Made by a program: the position numbers and the translations under genes. 64,000 bases of DNA from NCBI GenBank assembly GCA_965662735.1, contig CBFIIU010000007.1:1-64000 (forward strand), in the 5' to 3' direction. The stretch comes from JAYODZ01 sp965662735 (GTDB lineage: Bacteria > Pseudomonadota > Alphaproteobacteria > RS24). Shown piece after piece: positions 26,416 through 35,900 of this stretch (position 1 is the first letter of the stretch; each line of letters opens with the position of its first letter). The notes beneath the pieces are model-generated. The model saw only the letters and a program-made list of their open reading frames with translations, had not been told where the DNA came from and made no database searches.

Positions 26416-27893
26416 CCCACGCTTCCTTCCAATGAAATCCCGACTAATTTTTGAGCCTCGACCGCAAATTCCATCGGCAAATGCTGTAACACTTCGCGAC
26501 AGAACCCGTTCACAATCAGCGCCACTGCTTCCTCGGCATTTAACCCGCGTTGCTGACAGTAGAATAATTGATCGTCGCTAATTTTAGAGGTTGTCGCCTC
26601 ATGCTCGATTTGGGCGCTCTGGTTCTTCACTTCAATATAGGGCACGGTATGCGCGGCGGAGCGCGCACCAATGAGCAAACTGTCGCACTGGGTGAAGTTG
26701 CGCGCATTCTGCGCTTTGCGATGTACACTCACCTTGCCGCGATAGGCGTTGCTCGAGCGACCAGCCGAGATACCTTTAGAGATAATTCGGCTCGATGTGT
26801 TGCGTCCCAAATGCAGCATTTTTGTGCCACTATCGACCTGCTGCATATTGTTGGAGATGGCAATCGAGTAGAACTCGCCAACCGAGTCATTCCCGCGCAG
26901 CACGCAAGATGGATATTTCCACGTCACGGCGGATCCCGTCTCAACTTGCGTCCAAGATATTTTTGAGCGGTCTTCGCGACAATCCCCTCGTTTGGTTACG
27001 AAATTATAAATGCCGCCGCGCCCTTCGGCATCACCCGGATACCAGTTTTGAACAGTCGAATATTTAATCTCAGCATCTTCAAGCGCGACCAACTCAACCA
27101 CCGCCGCGTGCAGCTGATTTTCATCACGCATGGGCGCCGTGCAGCCTTCTAAATAGCTGACATAAGCACCTCGATCTGCGATCACTAAAGTGCGCTCAAA
27201 TTGCCCTGTATTCGCTTCGTTGATCCGGAAATAGGTCGACAACTCCATAGGACAGTGAACACCTGGGGGGATGTAGACAAACGACCCATCGGAGAACACG
27301 GCCGAGTTAAGCGCCGCAAAATAATTATCAGATTGCGGCACCACGGATCCCAAATATTTCCGCACCAAATCTGGGTGCTCGCGCACCGCCTCCGAGAATG
27401 AACAAAAAATCACGCCCGATTTCGCCAGCTCTTCGCGAAACGTTGTACCAACCGATACGCTGTCGAACACTGCATCAACGGCGACTTTGCGCACGCCCGC
27501 CAAAACTTCTTGCTCTACAAGTGGAATACCTAATTTTTCATAGGTACGAAGCAATTCGGGGTCGACATCATCTAGGCTTTTAGGCCCATCTTCCATGCTT
27601 TTTGGAGCCGAGTAATAGCATAGATCTTGGTAGTCAATTTTCGGATAGGCGACATGCGCCCATTCCGGCTCTTCCATTGTTTGCCAGCGCTCATAGGCTT
27701 CGAGCCGCCAATCCAAAAGCCAAGCCGGCTCTTCTTTTTTGGCCGAAATAAAGCGAATAATATCGGCATTGAGCCCGTTTGGCGCACGGTCTGCGTCAAT
27801 ATCCGTGACAAAACCATATTTATAGTTCTGCCCAGCCAAATCGGAGACTTGGTTAACGGTTGCATCATCGATGGTGGCTTTAGCTTCACGCAT
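26412..27893 (-). CDS. sufB: SufB, SUF scaffold subunit
   Basis: A 493-residue SufB. YKYGFVTDID near residue 24, the middle section KLGIPLVEQEVLAG and PPGVHCPMELSTYFRIN, and the C-terminal part with NSRIISKGIS-like SSRIISKGISAG and HEATTSKISDDQLFYCQQRG (seen as SKISDDQLFY then CQQRG) match the family. It is the main site of cluster formation in SufBC2D. The ATG overlaps the stop of the upstream desulfurase gene (TAATG). Confidence 0.96.
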   Translation of the reverse strand: MREAKATIDDATVNQVSDLAGQNYKYGFVTDIDADRAPNGLNADIIRFISAKKEEPAWLLDWRLEAYERWQTMEEPEWAHVAYPKIDYQDLCYYSAPKSMEDGPKSLDDVDPELLRTYEKLGIPLVEQEVLAGVRKVAVDAVFDSVSVGTTFREELAKSGVIFCSFSEAVREHPDLVRKYLGSVVPQSDNYFAALNSAVFSDGSFVYIPPGVHCPMELSTYFRINEANTGQFERTLVIADRGAYVSYLEGCTAPMRDENQLHAAVVELVALEDAEIKYSTVQNWYPGDAEGRGGIYNFVTKRGDCREDRSKISWTQVETGSAVTWKYPSCVLRGNDSVGEFYSIAISNNMQQVDSGTKMLHLGRNTSSRIISKGISAGRSSNAYRGKVSVHRKAQNARNFTQCDSLLIGARSAAHTVPYIEVKNQSAQIEHEATTSKISDDQLFYCQQRGLNAEEAVALIVNGFCREVLQHLPMEFAVEAQKLVGISLEGSVG

Positions 27894-29059
27894 TATGCAG
27901 ACTTCTTTCTCATTTCAACAGGGAGTTGGCGATTAATTTCAGTAAGCAGAACGTCGATGCAGCGCGCCAAATCCGCCTCAACATAATTATCCCAGCCCAA
28001 GCTGACCCGGATCGCAGCCTGCGCCAGCTCGGGCGCGACACCCATCGCCTGCAACACATGACTGGGGGCCACTTTGCCACTTGAGCAGGCGGAACCAGAA
28101 CTCACCGCAACCCCCGCCAGATCAAGCGCCATAATCAAGGTTTCCGCTTTAACACCAGGCACCGCAAAGCAGCAGCTATTCGGCAAGCGCTCGGCTTGGT
28201 CGCCAAAAATACAGACCGTTTCAAACTGTTGTTTCAAGGCGTGCTCAAAAGCGTTCCGCGCATCGGCGGTCACATGATCTTCGGCCGAGCAAGCGATCGC
28301 AAGCGCCGCCGCCATCGCACTAATCCCTGCAACATTTTCCGTTCCAGCCCGACGACGCAATTCTTGTCCGCCGCCATGAATGCGCGCGGCCACAGGCAAA
28401 GCCGGACGCACAATAAGTGCCCCCACGCCCGCAGGCCCGCCAAACTTATGGGCCGAGATCGCCAGCGCGTCGACGCCAAGCCCCAGAAAAGAGACCGGGA
28501 TTTTCCCCACCGCTTGCGTGGCATCACAAAATACAAGCGCCTGATGTGCCCGGGCGATTTCAACAATCTCAGCGATCGGTTGAATGACCCCCGTTTCATT
28601 ATTCGCAAGCATCGCGCAAACAAGGCCCGATCCGTGTTCAGCCAATAAATCTGCAAGCGCCGCACAATCGATCTGGCCATGCTGATCGACGGGTACACTG
28701 TGAACGGTGCAATCTGAATAAGCCGCCGCTTGACGAACGGCATCATGCTCAATCGCGCTGACATAGAGATGCGCAAAGGGACGCGTGTCGGGCGCCCAGC
28801 CCAGAATAGCCTGATTGCACGCCTCGCTGCCGCCGCTTGTAAATATTATGCCCGCAGAAGGCGCATGCAAAGCCGTCGCCAAAGTTTGGCGGGCTTTTTC
28901 GATGGCCGCCTTAGCCTCCCGACCAGATTGGTGCACAGATGACGGGTTAGCAGCCCGCCCCAGCCATTGTTGCATCGCCGCAATAGCTTCGGGGCGCATT
29001 GGCGTCGTCGCATTGTGGTCGAGATAAACCCGCTCTGCAAATTGAGAATGACCAACCAT
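27893..29059 (-). CDS. IscS/NifS-type cysteine desulfurase
   Basis: A 388-residue group I PLP-dependent desulfurase. VYLDHNATTPMRPEA near residue 11, the PLP Lys in ISAHKFGGPAG near 201 and the mobile-loop Cys in SSGSACSSGK near 324 separate it from the SufS type. It is second in the operon, overlapping iscR upstream and sufB downstream by one base each (TAATG on both sides). Having an IscS-type and a SufS-type desulfurase in one suf operon is known in other alphaproteobacteria. Confidence 0.94.
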   Translation of the reverse strand: MVGHSQFAERVYLDHNATTPMRPEAIAAMQQWLGRAANPSSVHQSGREAKAAIEKARQTLATALHAPSAGIIFTSGGSEACNQAILGWAPDTRPFAHLYVSAIEHDAVRQAAAYSDCTVHSVPVDQHGQIDCAALADLLAEHGSGLVCAMLANNETGVIQPIAEIVEIARAHQALVFCDATQAVGKIPVSFLGLGVDALAISAHKFGGPAGVGALIVRPALPVAARIHGGGQELRRRAGTENVAGISAMAAALAIACSAEDHVTADARNAFEHALKQQFETVCIFGDQAERLPNSCCFAVPGVKAETLIMALDLAGVAVSSGSACSSGKVAPSHVLQAMGVAPELAQAAIRVSLGWDNYVEADLARCIDVLLTEINRQLPVEMRKKSA

Positions 29060-29535
29060 TAGCTCTGCCCATCCAGCGACATTGGCGAGGCGACACGGAG
29101 CGCTGATAGCGCCCCTAAAGTGTCGTTTAAATTACCCTCAACGACATCGGCCAATGAAATTGCATCAAAAAACTGACGAATATGAAGGCTCAACTGAAAC
29201 CATAAATCATGGGTCAGACAGCGGCTCGACTGACTAAGACAGCCATCAACCGATTGACAGCGCGTGACATCAACCGCCTCATCGACCGCGTCAATGACTG
29301 CACCCAGCGAAATCTCATGCGCAGGGCGGGCGAGGCAATAGCCGCCTTGCTTGCCACGCATACTGGTTACCAGCCCCTGTTTGCGCAAATCGACGAAAAT
29401 TTGCTCGAGATAAGGCAATGAAATTTCTTGAGCCGCGCTAATTTGCGCCAGCGGAACGGGCGCGGGCGCGTTTCCTCGCTTCGCCAGATCAACCAGCGCC
29501 ATTATCGCATATCTTCCGCGCGTCGAAATTTTCAT
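29059..29535 (-). CDS. iscR: Rrf2-family Fe-S regulator IscR
   Basis: A 158-residue Rrf2 regulator. An N-terminal winged helix-turn-helix (MKISTRGRYAIMALVDLA; recognition helix near residues 28-50) is followed by three Cys at 93, 99 and 106 and the CLTHDLW segment, the [2Fe-2S]-binding arrangement of IscR (Cys, Cys, Cys, His). Spacing of the second and third Cys is one residue longer than in E. coli IscR as remembered. It heads the suf operon, whose promoter holds an IscR-type palindrome, so autoregulation in response to Fe-S status is likely. Confidence 0.92.
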   Translation of the reverse strand: MKISTRGRYAIMALVDLAKRGNAPAPVPLAQISAAQEISLPYLEQIFVDLRKQGLVTSMRGKQGGYCLARPAHEISLGAVIDAVDEAVDVTRCQSVDGCLSQSSRCLTHDLWFQLSLHIRQFFDAISLADVVEGNLNDTLGALSALRVASPMSLDGQS

Positions 29536-29614
29536 AACTATCTGTTTCTATTTATGAATAAATAATTTTCTTGCATTTAGTCGGAACCCTTGGTTATGAC
29601 CAGTGCACATAGGG

Positions 29615-29643
29615 GATATAGTAATCCTGACTAGCCTAGTCAA
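29615..29643 (-). promoter_or_regulatory. suf operon promoter
   Basis: Reading leftward, TTGACT (29643-29638) and TATATC (29620-29615) are 17 bases apart, a good sigma70-type promoter. The predicted start near 29608 gives an untranslated leader of about 72 bases before iscR. Confidence 0.75.
29629..29641. promoter_or_regulatory. IscR-type operator inside the suf promoter
   Basis: GACTAG-g-CTAGTC is a perfect palindrome overlapping the -35 box and spacer. Extended as TTGACT-5-AGTCAG in the leftward sense it fits, from memory, the half-sites and spacing of the E. coli IscR type 1 motif (YYGACT-N5-AGTCRR). A bound repressor here would block RNA polymerase. Confidence 0.65.
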
Positions 29644-29680
29644 GTTTTGGCGACAAACTTTTTATCAGTGAGGTTCAAGA

Positions 29681-30334
29681 ATGCCGGAAGTCATTTTTGC
29701 GGGGCCAGATGGCCGTTTAGAAGGGCGTTTCACGCATAATAAGAAAAAGGGCGCGCCCATCGCGATGATCCTTCACCCCCTGCCCCAGCTTGGCGGGAAT
29801 ATGAACAATATTATCACCTACCAGCTCTATCAGCAGTTTGTGAACCGCGGCTTTTCCGTCCTGCGCTTTAATTTTCGGGGTGTCGGTCGCAGCCAGGGGC
29901 AATTTGACAATGGAACGGGCGAATTATCGGATGCGGCATCGGCCTTAGACTGGATCCAAAGCCTGTGTCCCGATGCGCGCCAATGTTGGATCGCGGGATA
30001 TTCTTTCGGCGCCTGGATCGGTATGCAGCTTTTGATGCGTCGCCCTGAGATCTCCGGATTCATATCGATTGCACCGCCGGCCAATCTCTATGATTTCACG
30101 TTTTTAGCGCCCTGCCCCGCCTCAGGCATTATTATTCATGGCGACGAAGATCGCGTGGTTCCGCAAGAGGATGTCAATAAATTAGTTGATCGCTTGCATG
30201 CTCAAAAAGGGATTGAGATCACGTATAAAACCATCCGCGGCGCCAATCACTTTTTTGAAAATGATCTGGATACGATTGAGGGCCATGTCTCGGACTATCT
30301 TGATCAACGCATCCCTGAAATTGGTGGGCTGTAA
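29681..30334 (+). CDS. alpha/beta hydrolase
   Basis: A 217-residue alpha/beta hydrolase without signal peptide. The nucleophile elbow is GYSFGAW (Ser near residue 107), an oxyanion-side HPLPQLGGNMNN lies near residue 32, the acid is in HGDEDRVVP near 155 and the His in GANHFF near 190. The RFNFRGVGRSQG strand-turn is typical of the family of small cytosolic hydrolases often found beside tyrS/anmK. Substrate unknown. It is divergent from the suf operon and may share the space with its promoter. Confidence 0.88.
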   Translation: MPEVIFAGPDGRLEGRFTHNKKKGAPIAMILHPLPQLGGNMNNIITYQLYQQFVNRGFSVLRFNFRGVGRSQGQFDNGTGELSDAASALDWIQSLCPDARQCWIAGYSFGAWIGMQLLMRRPEISGFISIAPPANLYDFTFLAPCPASGIIIHGDEDRVVPQEDVNKLVDRLHAQKGIEITYKTIRGANHFFENDLDTIEGHVSDYLDQRIPEIGGL

Positions 30335-30365
30335 GGTTTTTTGGACGAGGTGAGCGCATTTCCCG

Positions 30366-30398
30366 CTCAGCCTAATTCCTACTCAGCTTAAATTCCTG
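30366..30398. repeat. short direct repeat with flanking inverted arms, hydrolase/anmK gap
   Basis: CTCAGCCTAATTCCTA (30366-30381) is followed by CTCAGCTTAAATTCCTG (30382-30398). Arms GCTCAGC (30365-30371) and GCTGAGC (30398-30404) are inverted and could close a hairpin between these convergent genes. A smaller hairpin TGAGCG/CGCTCA overlaps the left side. Confidence 0.6.
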
Positions 30399-30415
30399 CT
30401 GAGCATGGATGCGCG

Positions 30416-31528
30416 TCACTGATGTCGGGCCCGATGCAGAACACCACCCGTCATTGGGCGCGCCACCCCCGTTGTGCTGGGCAAGCTTAAGACAGCCCCA
30501 TTGAGGCTTCGCACCGCCAACCACGCAAAGGCCTGCGCCTCGAGTGCGTCGCCATCCCATCCTAAAACATCACAGTCGCGCACCGGAATCGCGAGGCGCT
30601 GCCGGATCCCGTTCATTATGGTCGCATTATGTCGCCCGCCTCCACACACAATCACCTCCGACATATCCGCGACAGACTGCAACTCCAGAACAATTGTCTC
30701 GATCGTGTAGGCGGTCAGCGTTGCCGCGCCATCGGCGGCAGACAAGTTCTTGCAGGCGTCGAGAACCGAGAGCTGATTGCGGTCCAGAGATTTAGGTGCC
30801 GGACGTTTGAAATATGGATGCATCATCCATTGGGCCAGCACTTCATGATGAATGCGGCCAGAAGCCGCGCAAGCCCCGTCGGCATCATAGGGCTCATCCC
30901 GCTGAGCCATCATCCAATCATTTATCAGCGCATTACCTGGACCCGTGTCAAAAGCCACGATATCGCGATCGACCGCCTCTGCGCCTCGCTTGGCACCAAG
31001 AAGCGTGACATTAGCAACACCGCCAATATTGACGATCGCGACCGGTTTCTCCATATCGACACATAAGGCCGCGTGAAAGAGCGGCACAAGGGGGGCTCCT
31101 TGCCCGCCCGCCGCAACATCGGCCACTCTAAATTGATCGACAACATCAACCCCCAAAGACGCGGCCATAAATTGCCCATCCCCCAACTGTACGGTCATCC
31201 CGTGCTTGGGGTCATGCCAAACGGTCTGACCATGAAATCCGATCAGGTCGATTGCGCGATCATGCGCGCCGGCTCGGATCGCATCGATATGGGCTTGCGT
31301 GACCCGTTGCGAGAGCGGATCGAGATCGGGATCTGTTTGCCAATTGACTGAGGCCGCCCGCCGCATCAGGGCCGAGAGATCCCGTCGTAAAAATTCATCC
31401 ATTGGATGCGTTGAGAAGCTAAGCGCCTTGAAATAAGCCGCTCCATCCGTCTCAACTTCAGCAATATCGATGGCATCGAGCGAAGTGCCACTCATTAACC
31501 CCAAAACGCGATAACGCTTGTTCCCCAT
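30416..31528 (-). CDS. anmK: anhydro-N-acetylmuramic acid kinase
   Basis: A 370-residue AnmK. The N-terminal LMSGTSLDAID (about residues 10-20) binds ATP, DTGPGNALINDWM near residue 180 carries the catalytic Asp, and VCGGGRHNATIM lies in the C-terminal half. It phosphorylates anhydroMurNAc from recycled peptidoglycan to MurNAc-6-phosphate. An in-frame ATG at 31552 is possible; 31528 matches the usual N-terminus. It is divergent from tyrS, as in several alphaproteobacteria. Confidence 0.94.
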   Translation of the reverse strand: MGNKRYRVLGLMSGTSLDAIDIAEVETDGAAYFKALSFSTHPMDEFLRRDLSALMRRAASVNWQTDPDLDPLSQRVTQAHIDAIRAGAHDRAIDLIGFHGQTVWHDPKHGMTVQLGDGQFMAASLGVDVVDQFRVADVAAGGQGAPLVPLFHAALCVDMEKPVAIVNIGGVANVTLLGAKRGAEAVDRDIVAFDTGPGNALINDWMMAQRDEPYDADGACAASGRIHHEVLAQWMMHPYFKRPAPKSLDRNQLSVLDACKNLSAADGAATLTAYTIETIVLELQSVADMSEVIVCGGGRHNATIMNGIRQRLAIPVRDCDVLGWDGDALEAQAFAWLAVRSLNGAVLSLPSTTGVARPMTGGVLHRARHQ

Positions 31529-31583
31529 TACGTTTTTTAATCCCTCTCCCATCCAGCAGCCTTTTGGGCTGAAAGGTGTCGCC

Positions 31584-31643
31584 TTGCCATTCTATACTGG
31601 TCATTGCCATTCTATACTGGCCATTGCCATTCTATACTGGCCA
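31584..31643. repeat. three tandem 20-bp repeats between anmK and tyrS
   Basis: Three head-to-tail copies of TTGCCATTCTATACTGG(C/T)CA at 31584, 31604 and 31624; the last two are identical and the first differs at one base. Each holds a TATACT that looks like a -10 box, but the 23-base distance to the preceding unit's TTGCCA is too long for a standard promoter. Confidence 0.92.
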
Positions 31644-31701
31644 GTGCCGACAACCAGCTTTATGTTGATTTTTCTCTCAGCTTCTCGTAACCAAACGCAT
31701 C

Positions 31702-32964
31702 ATGCATAACCAGTCATACACGTACAAATCTGATTTTCTAACCACGCTCGAAGCGCGGGGCTATATTCATCAATGCTCCGACCCAGCCGGCTTGGACGAG
31801 CAGGCCTGTGCCGGCGGGCTCACCGCTTATGTCGGCTATGATCTGACGGCCCCGAGCCTACACGTTGGCAATCTCATCTCCATCATGATGCTGCGCAAAT
31901 TACAACAAGCCGGTGGCAAACCCATTATTGTCTTGGGCGGCGGGACGACAAAAATTGGGGATCCTTCGGGCAAGGATGAAAGCCGAAAACTTTTGTCCGC
32001 CGAACAAATTGAAGATAATAAGCGCAAAATAGCCGAGAGCTTTAGTCGCTTTATCACATTTGGTGATGGCCCGACCGACGCGGTGATGGTGGACAATGAT
32101 AGCTGGCTGAGCGATCTCAACTATATTTCTTTTCTGCGCGATTATGGGCGCCACTTTTCGATCAATCGCATGTTGACCTTTGACAGCGTTCGGCTGCGTC
32201 TGGAGCGCGAGCAGCCCCTGAGCTTTATCGAATTTAATTACATGATTTTGCAGGCCTATGATTTTGTCGAATTATTTAAGCGCTACCAATGTCGCCTGCA
32301 AATGGGTGGATCGGATCAATGGGGCAATATTGTCAATGGTATCGAGCTCGGTCGTCGCACGGCGGATGCGGCACTGTTCGGCCTCACCACGCACTTATTA
32401 ACCACCTCTTCAGGGGCCAAAATGGGCAAGACGGCGCAAGGGGCGATTTGGCTTCACCCTGACCTCCTCAGCCCCTATGATTATTGGCAGTTCTGGCGCA
32501 ACACGGAAGACCCCGACGTCGGTCGCTTTTTACGTCTCTTCACAGAATTACCTCTGGACGAGATTGCGCGACTGGAGGCCCTTGAGGGTGCAGACCTCAA
32601 CCAAGCCAAAACGATCCTTGCGACGGAAGCCACCCGATTAATCCATGGTGATGACGCTGCGCAGGCCGCTGCCGACACCGCGCAAGCAACATTTGGCGCT
32701 TCAGCGCGCAGCGAAAACTTACCGACGCTCAGCCTCCCTGAAACCGAATTAGCTGCCGGGGTTGGCTTGCTGGATTGTTTCGTGCAGCTGGGCTTTGCCC
32801 AATCAAATGGCGAAGCGAGACGATTGGTGCAAGGTGGTGGAGCGCGGATCAATGATCAGCCCATTCAAGACCCTCAATATCGGCTTAGCCTATCGGATCT
32901 GGAAGATGGCGCGATTAAACTTTCTGCTGGAAAAAAACGCCACGGCTTAGTGAAACCACTCTAG
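31702..32964 (+). CDS. tyrS: tyrosyl-tRNA synthetase
   Basis: A 420-residue class I synthetase. The HIGH motif appears as APSLHVGN near residue 52, the tyrosine-binding region as QAYDFVELF near 185 and GGSDQWGNI near 207, and the KMSKS loop as AKMGKT near 244. A C-terminal S4-like RNA-binding domain (about 350-415, ARRLVQGGGARIN) completes the bacterial TyrRS layout. It charges tRNA-Tyr. The ATG lacks a strong ribosome-binding site. Confidence 0.96.
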   Translation: MHNQSYTYKSDFLTTLEARGYIHQCSDPAGLDEQACAGGLTAYVGYDLTAPSLHVGNLISIMMLRKLQQAGGKPIIVLGGGTTKIGDPSGKDESRKLLSAEQIEDNKRKIAESFSRFITFGDGPTDAVMVDNDSWLSDLNYISFLRDYGRHFSINRMLTFDSVRLRLEREQPLSFIEFNYMILQAYDFVELFKRYQCRLQMGGSDQWGNIVNGIELGRRTADAALFGLTTHLLTTSSGAKMGKTAQGAIWLHPDLLSPYDYWQFWRNTEDPDVGRFLRLFTELPLDEIARLEALEGADLNQAKTILATEATRLIHGDDAAQAAADTAQATFGASARSENLPTLSLPETELAAGVGLLDCFVQLGFAQSNGEARRLVQGGGARINDQPIQDPQYRLSLSDLEDGAIKLSAGKKRHGLVKPL

Positions 32965-32995
32965 GCTGCCTGCCCAGTTGACGAAAAATTTTTGA

Positions 32996-35900
32996 TTATC
33001 TGGAAATATTTCCGGTCCCCAACTCAAAGAGTTGGCGAACAAACCCTGGCGTAAATACGGAAAGAGGATTTACCAGAACCGATGGCGCATCCGTTGCGCC
33101 AAAGATGCGATAGCTCACGCCGACAACGCCCTCGCCCTCGCGACCAGCCAAAAACCGACCTAGAACTGGAATTTTACCCAGTGCACTATTCAGGCCATAA
33201 GCAGGCACTAGCGTGCCCCCCAAGCTCAAGCGTCTCACTTTACGGTCAATTGCCCCTTGAACCGAGATGCCGAGCGACGGCCCTGTTAGCAAGCCGTCGG
33301 TGAGGTCTAACCTTTGATTATAATACCTGAAATTCCCTTTCGCATTGGTGAAGCGAATGCCCTTACCCGTGAGCGTGTCATTCAGGCCGCGCAGTGATGC
33401 GAGGGACAAGAGTTGCGCCAAAACCGGCACTTTTCGAACGGTAAACGGCGACAAGGCATAGCTCCCATCAAGACTTCGTATGGTGCCATCTTCCTCAATG
33501 GGTGTGTCATATAAGGTGCCCGATAAACTCAATGCACCGCCTTCAAGAGCTTCTGACAAATCGATCCCGCGCAGCAAATGATCGACGTTTTCAGTCTGCA
33601 ACAAGAACCGCCGCGTCGTTTCACTATCGCGGAAAACCTCGCCATAGAGCTCTTGTCCATCTGTGAAATTAGCGGAGCTGATCAATTTTTCGATCAAACC
33701 ATTGCGGCGGAAACCTGATATATGAACAACCGGCAAAGTGATCTCCTGCGCCCCCACAACATTGGTCGCGCGGAGATCGAACTCAACATTTTGCGGCCAT
33801 TTAGGAAGCGCTAAAACCGGATCCCCTTCCCCCGGAGCCTCCACCCCGCCGCGGTAGAGAATACGCGACATATTAAACTGGTCACTTTTCAATTTAAGCA
33901 CCAGCGCATGTTCGGCCATCTGTGAATTCACAACGAGATTATAACCCTCCCCTAAGTGAAACTCGGGCACCTCAATGTGATCAATTATGCCATTTGGGGA
34001 TTTTACAGAGATGATGACCGCGTCTTCTTGCGATCGATACGCGATATCGATTTTCTCGATCTGACGATCCTGCGATGCGGACAGGCGTCCAGTAATCTCG
34101 GCATTGCGCCCAGCGGGTTTTTGATAGCTGAGAAATTTTGGCGCAATGTCGAGGGGCGAGCCATCGACCTTGAAGTTGATTTCTCGGCCCCCGTCTGGAT
34201 TGAGGGTAAGCGTTAGATCCAGGCCAGCGGCGCCAGAAAAATGATCGCTCAAAAAACCAACATTGAGCTTTTCAGTAATTTCAGAGGATACTTCACCCGA
34301 TATCTTAATTTGGGTACCGCTTTTTTTTCCAGCGCGCGTGCCAGAGACTAAAAAAGGAACCTCATTGATTTGAAGTGGTCCATCGAAGGCGATCCGCTCG
34401 GGCGTGACATGAACGGTCAAATTTCCCTTTGAAAGGCGATAGCGCTCAATGGGACGGGTCACGTCAACATTTTTAGTTACGGCGGTCACATCATACCCCA
34501 CCGACAAGGGCGCCCCTTTTTCACGGCCCAACGGCACAGACAGCGCCACATCAGCAACCAGATCACCCGATAAATCCTCAGCCGCAAAGGGCAACCCGCG
34601 CATGGCAAAAACGGGCGCCTCACTTAATGTTTGCATGATGGGTTGCAAATCACCCTCTGCTTTCAAGCGAACTTCCGCGTGGCCATCTGGTTCAAAAAAT
34701 GGCGGGCCTTTAAAAAAGCCATCGTGGATCGTCATGAGGGGCATCACGCCCTCTTCCAAATTATCACTGAGCTCGGACGAGTTTGTGTCAGACGCGTCTA
34801 GATCGCTTTTCTCCGACGACACCTGCTGGTCTTTTTGTGGATCCGATTGAGCCTTCCCACCAACACGGACAACGCCCTCCGATAAGTCAACAGTGATGCG
34901 ATGACCGCTCGCGTGAAGCACCCCCGCACCCTGTTCAATCGGCGGCATGGTGCGCGTATATTTCAGCGTCAAACCTGAAAAATTAAGATCACCTGAGAGA
35001 AATGTCTCCGCGGGGAGCTGGCGCTGCCGAAGTCGACTAAACTCGGAAACAGGCCCTTTAAAGGCCACCCAGCCATTTTCAACCATGCCCGCGCGGATAT
35101 TCGTGTCAATCCACTGACGTGTCCGCGGCGATTGATCGGGGGGCCAAACCGATAATGCCGAGCGCAATTCAGTGCGGCCAATCTCGGCCCGCAGATCAAT
35201 TTCGGCTTCACGCTCCGGCGTTCCCATGTTCACCACGCCAGAAAGTTCGATGGGTATTGCTCCCACCACCCCTTTGAGGGCGTCGATAGTAACCCGCTGA
35301 TCGGGGCGGTGAACCCTGATCATTGCTGAAAGTGACTGCCCTGACAAAACAAACGGATTATCGGGATTAGGACGCCACGCCCATTCGGAAATATCGACGG
35401 AACTGCTGAGCCCGCGCAACCGGCCTTCTGCATCTACCGAGTAATCGGCATTCGCAGAAAACGCGATATACTCGCCGCCCGCGCGGAGCCGTGCGTCTTG
35501 CACAAAAAAAGTCCGATCTTTGAGGTTCAGGAGCAGCCCCGCCGTCACGCGGTCGATCGGCCACGCCCGCCGACCAATAACGATCGCCCCGGAGCCCAGA
35601 GACAGATCCGCTGTGACAGCCTTTGGCTGACCCGCGCTATCAATGTCGAGCGTACCGATAATGGCTACCGGACTTGTTTGCTGCGAAAGGAAATCAAGCG
35701 GAGGGGCCAAAGTGGCGATATCGCGAGGCGAAAAACCTTTGACTGAGAATTCAATATGTCCGGGCTCACCGCGGATCACATCCCCCAGCACGACAATTTC
35801 AGCTTTCCGCGCCGAGGTCTCATAGGATAAGCGTACATCCACCAGCGCCTGATCCGCCTCTTGCACCCACTTCACATAAGACGGTGCCGCGTTCGCCTCG

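Noticed and set aside
31584..31643. CRISPR array
   Set aside because: Units are directly adjacent with no spacers and no cas genes are nearby.
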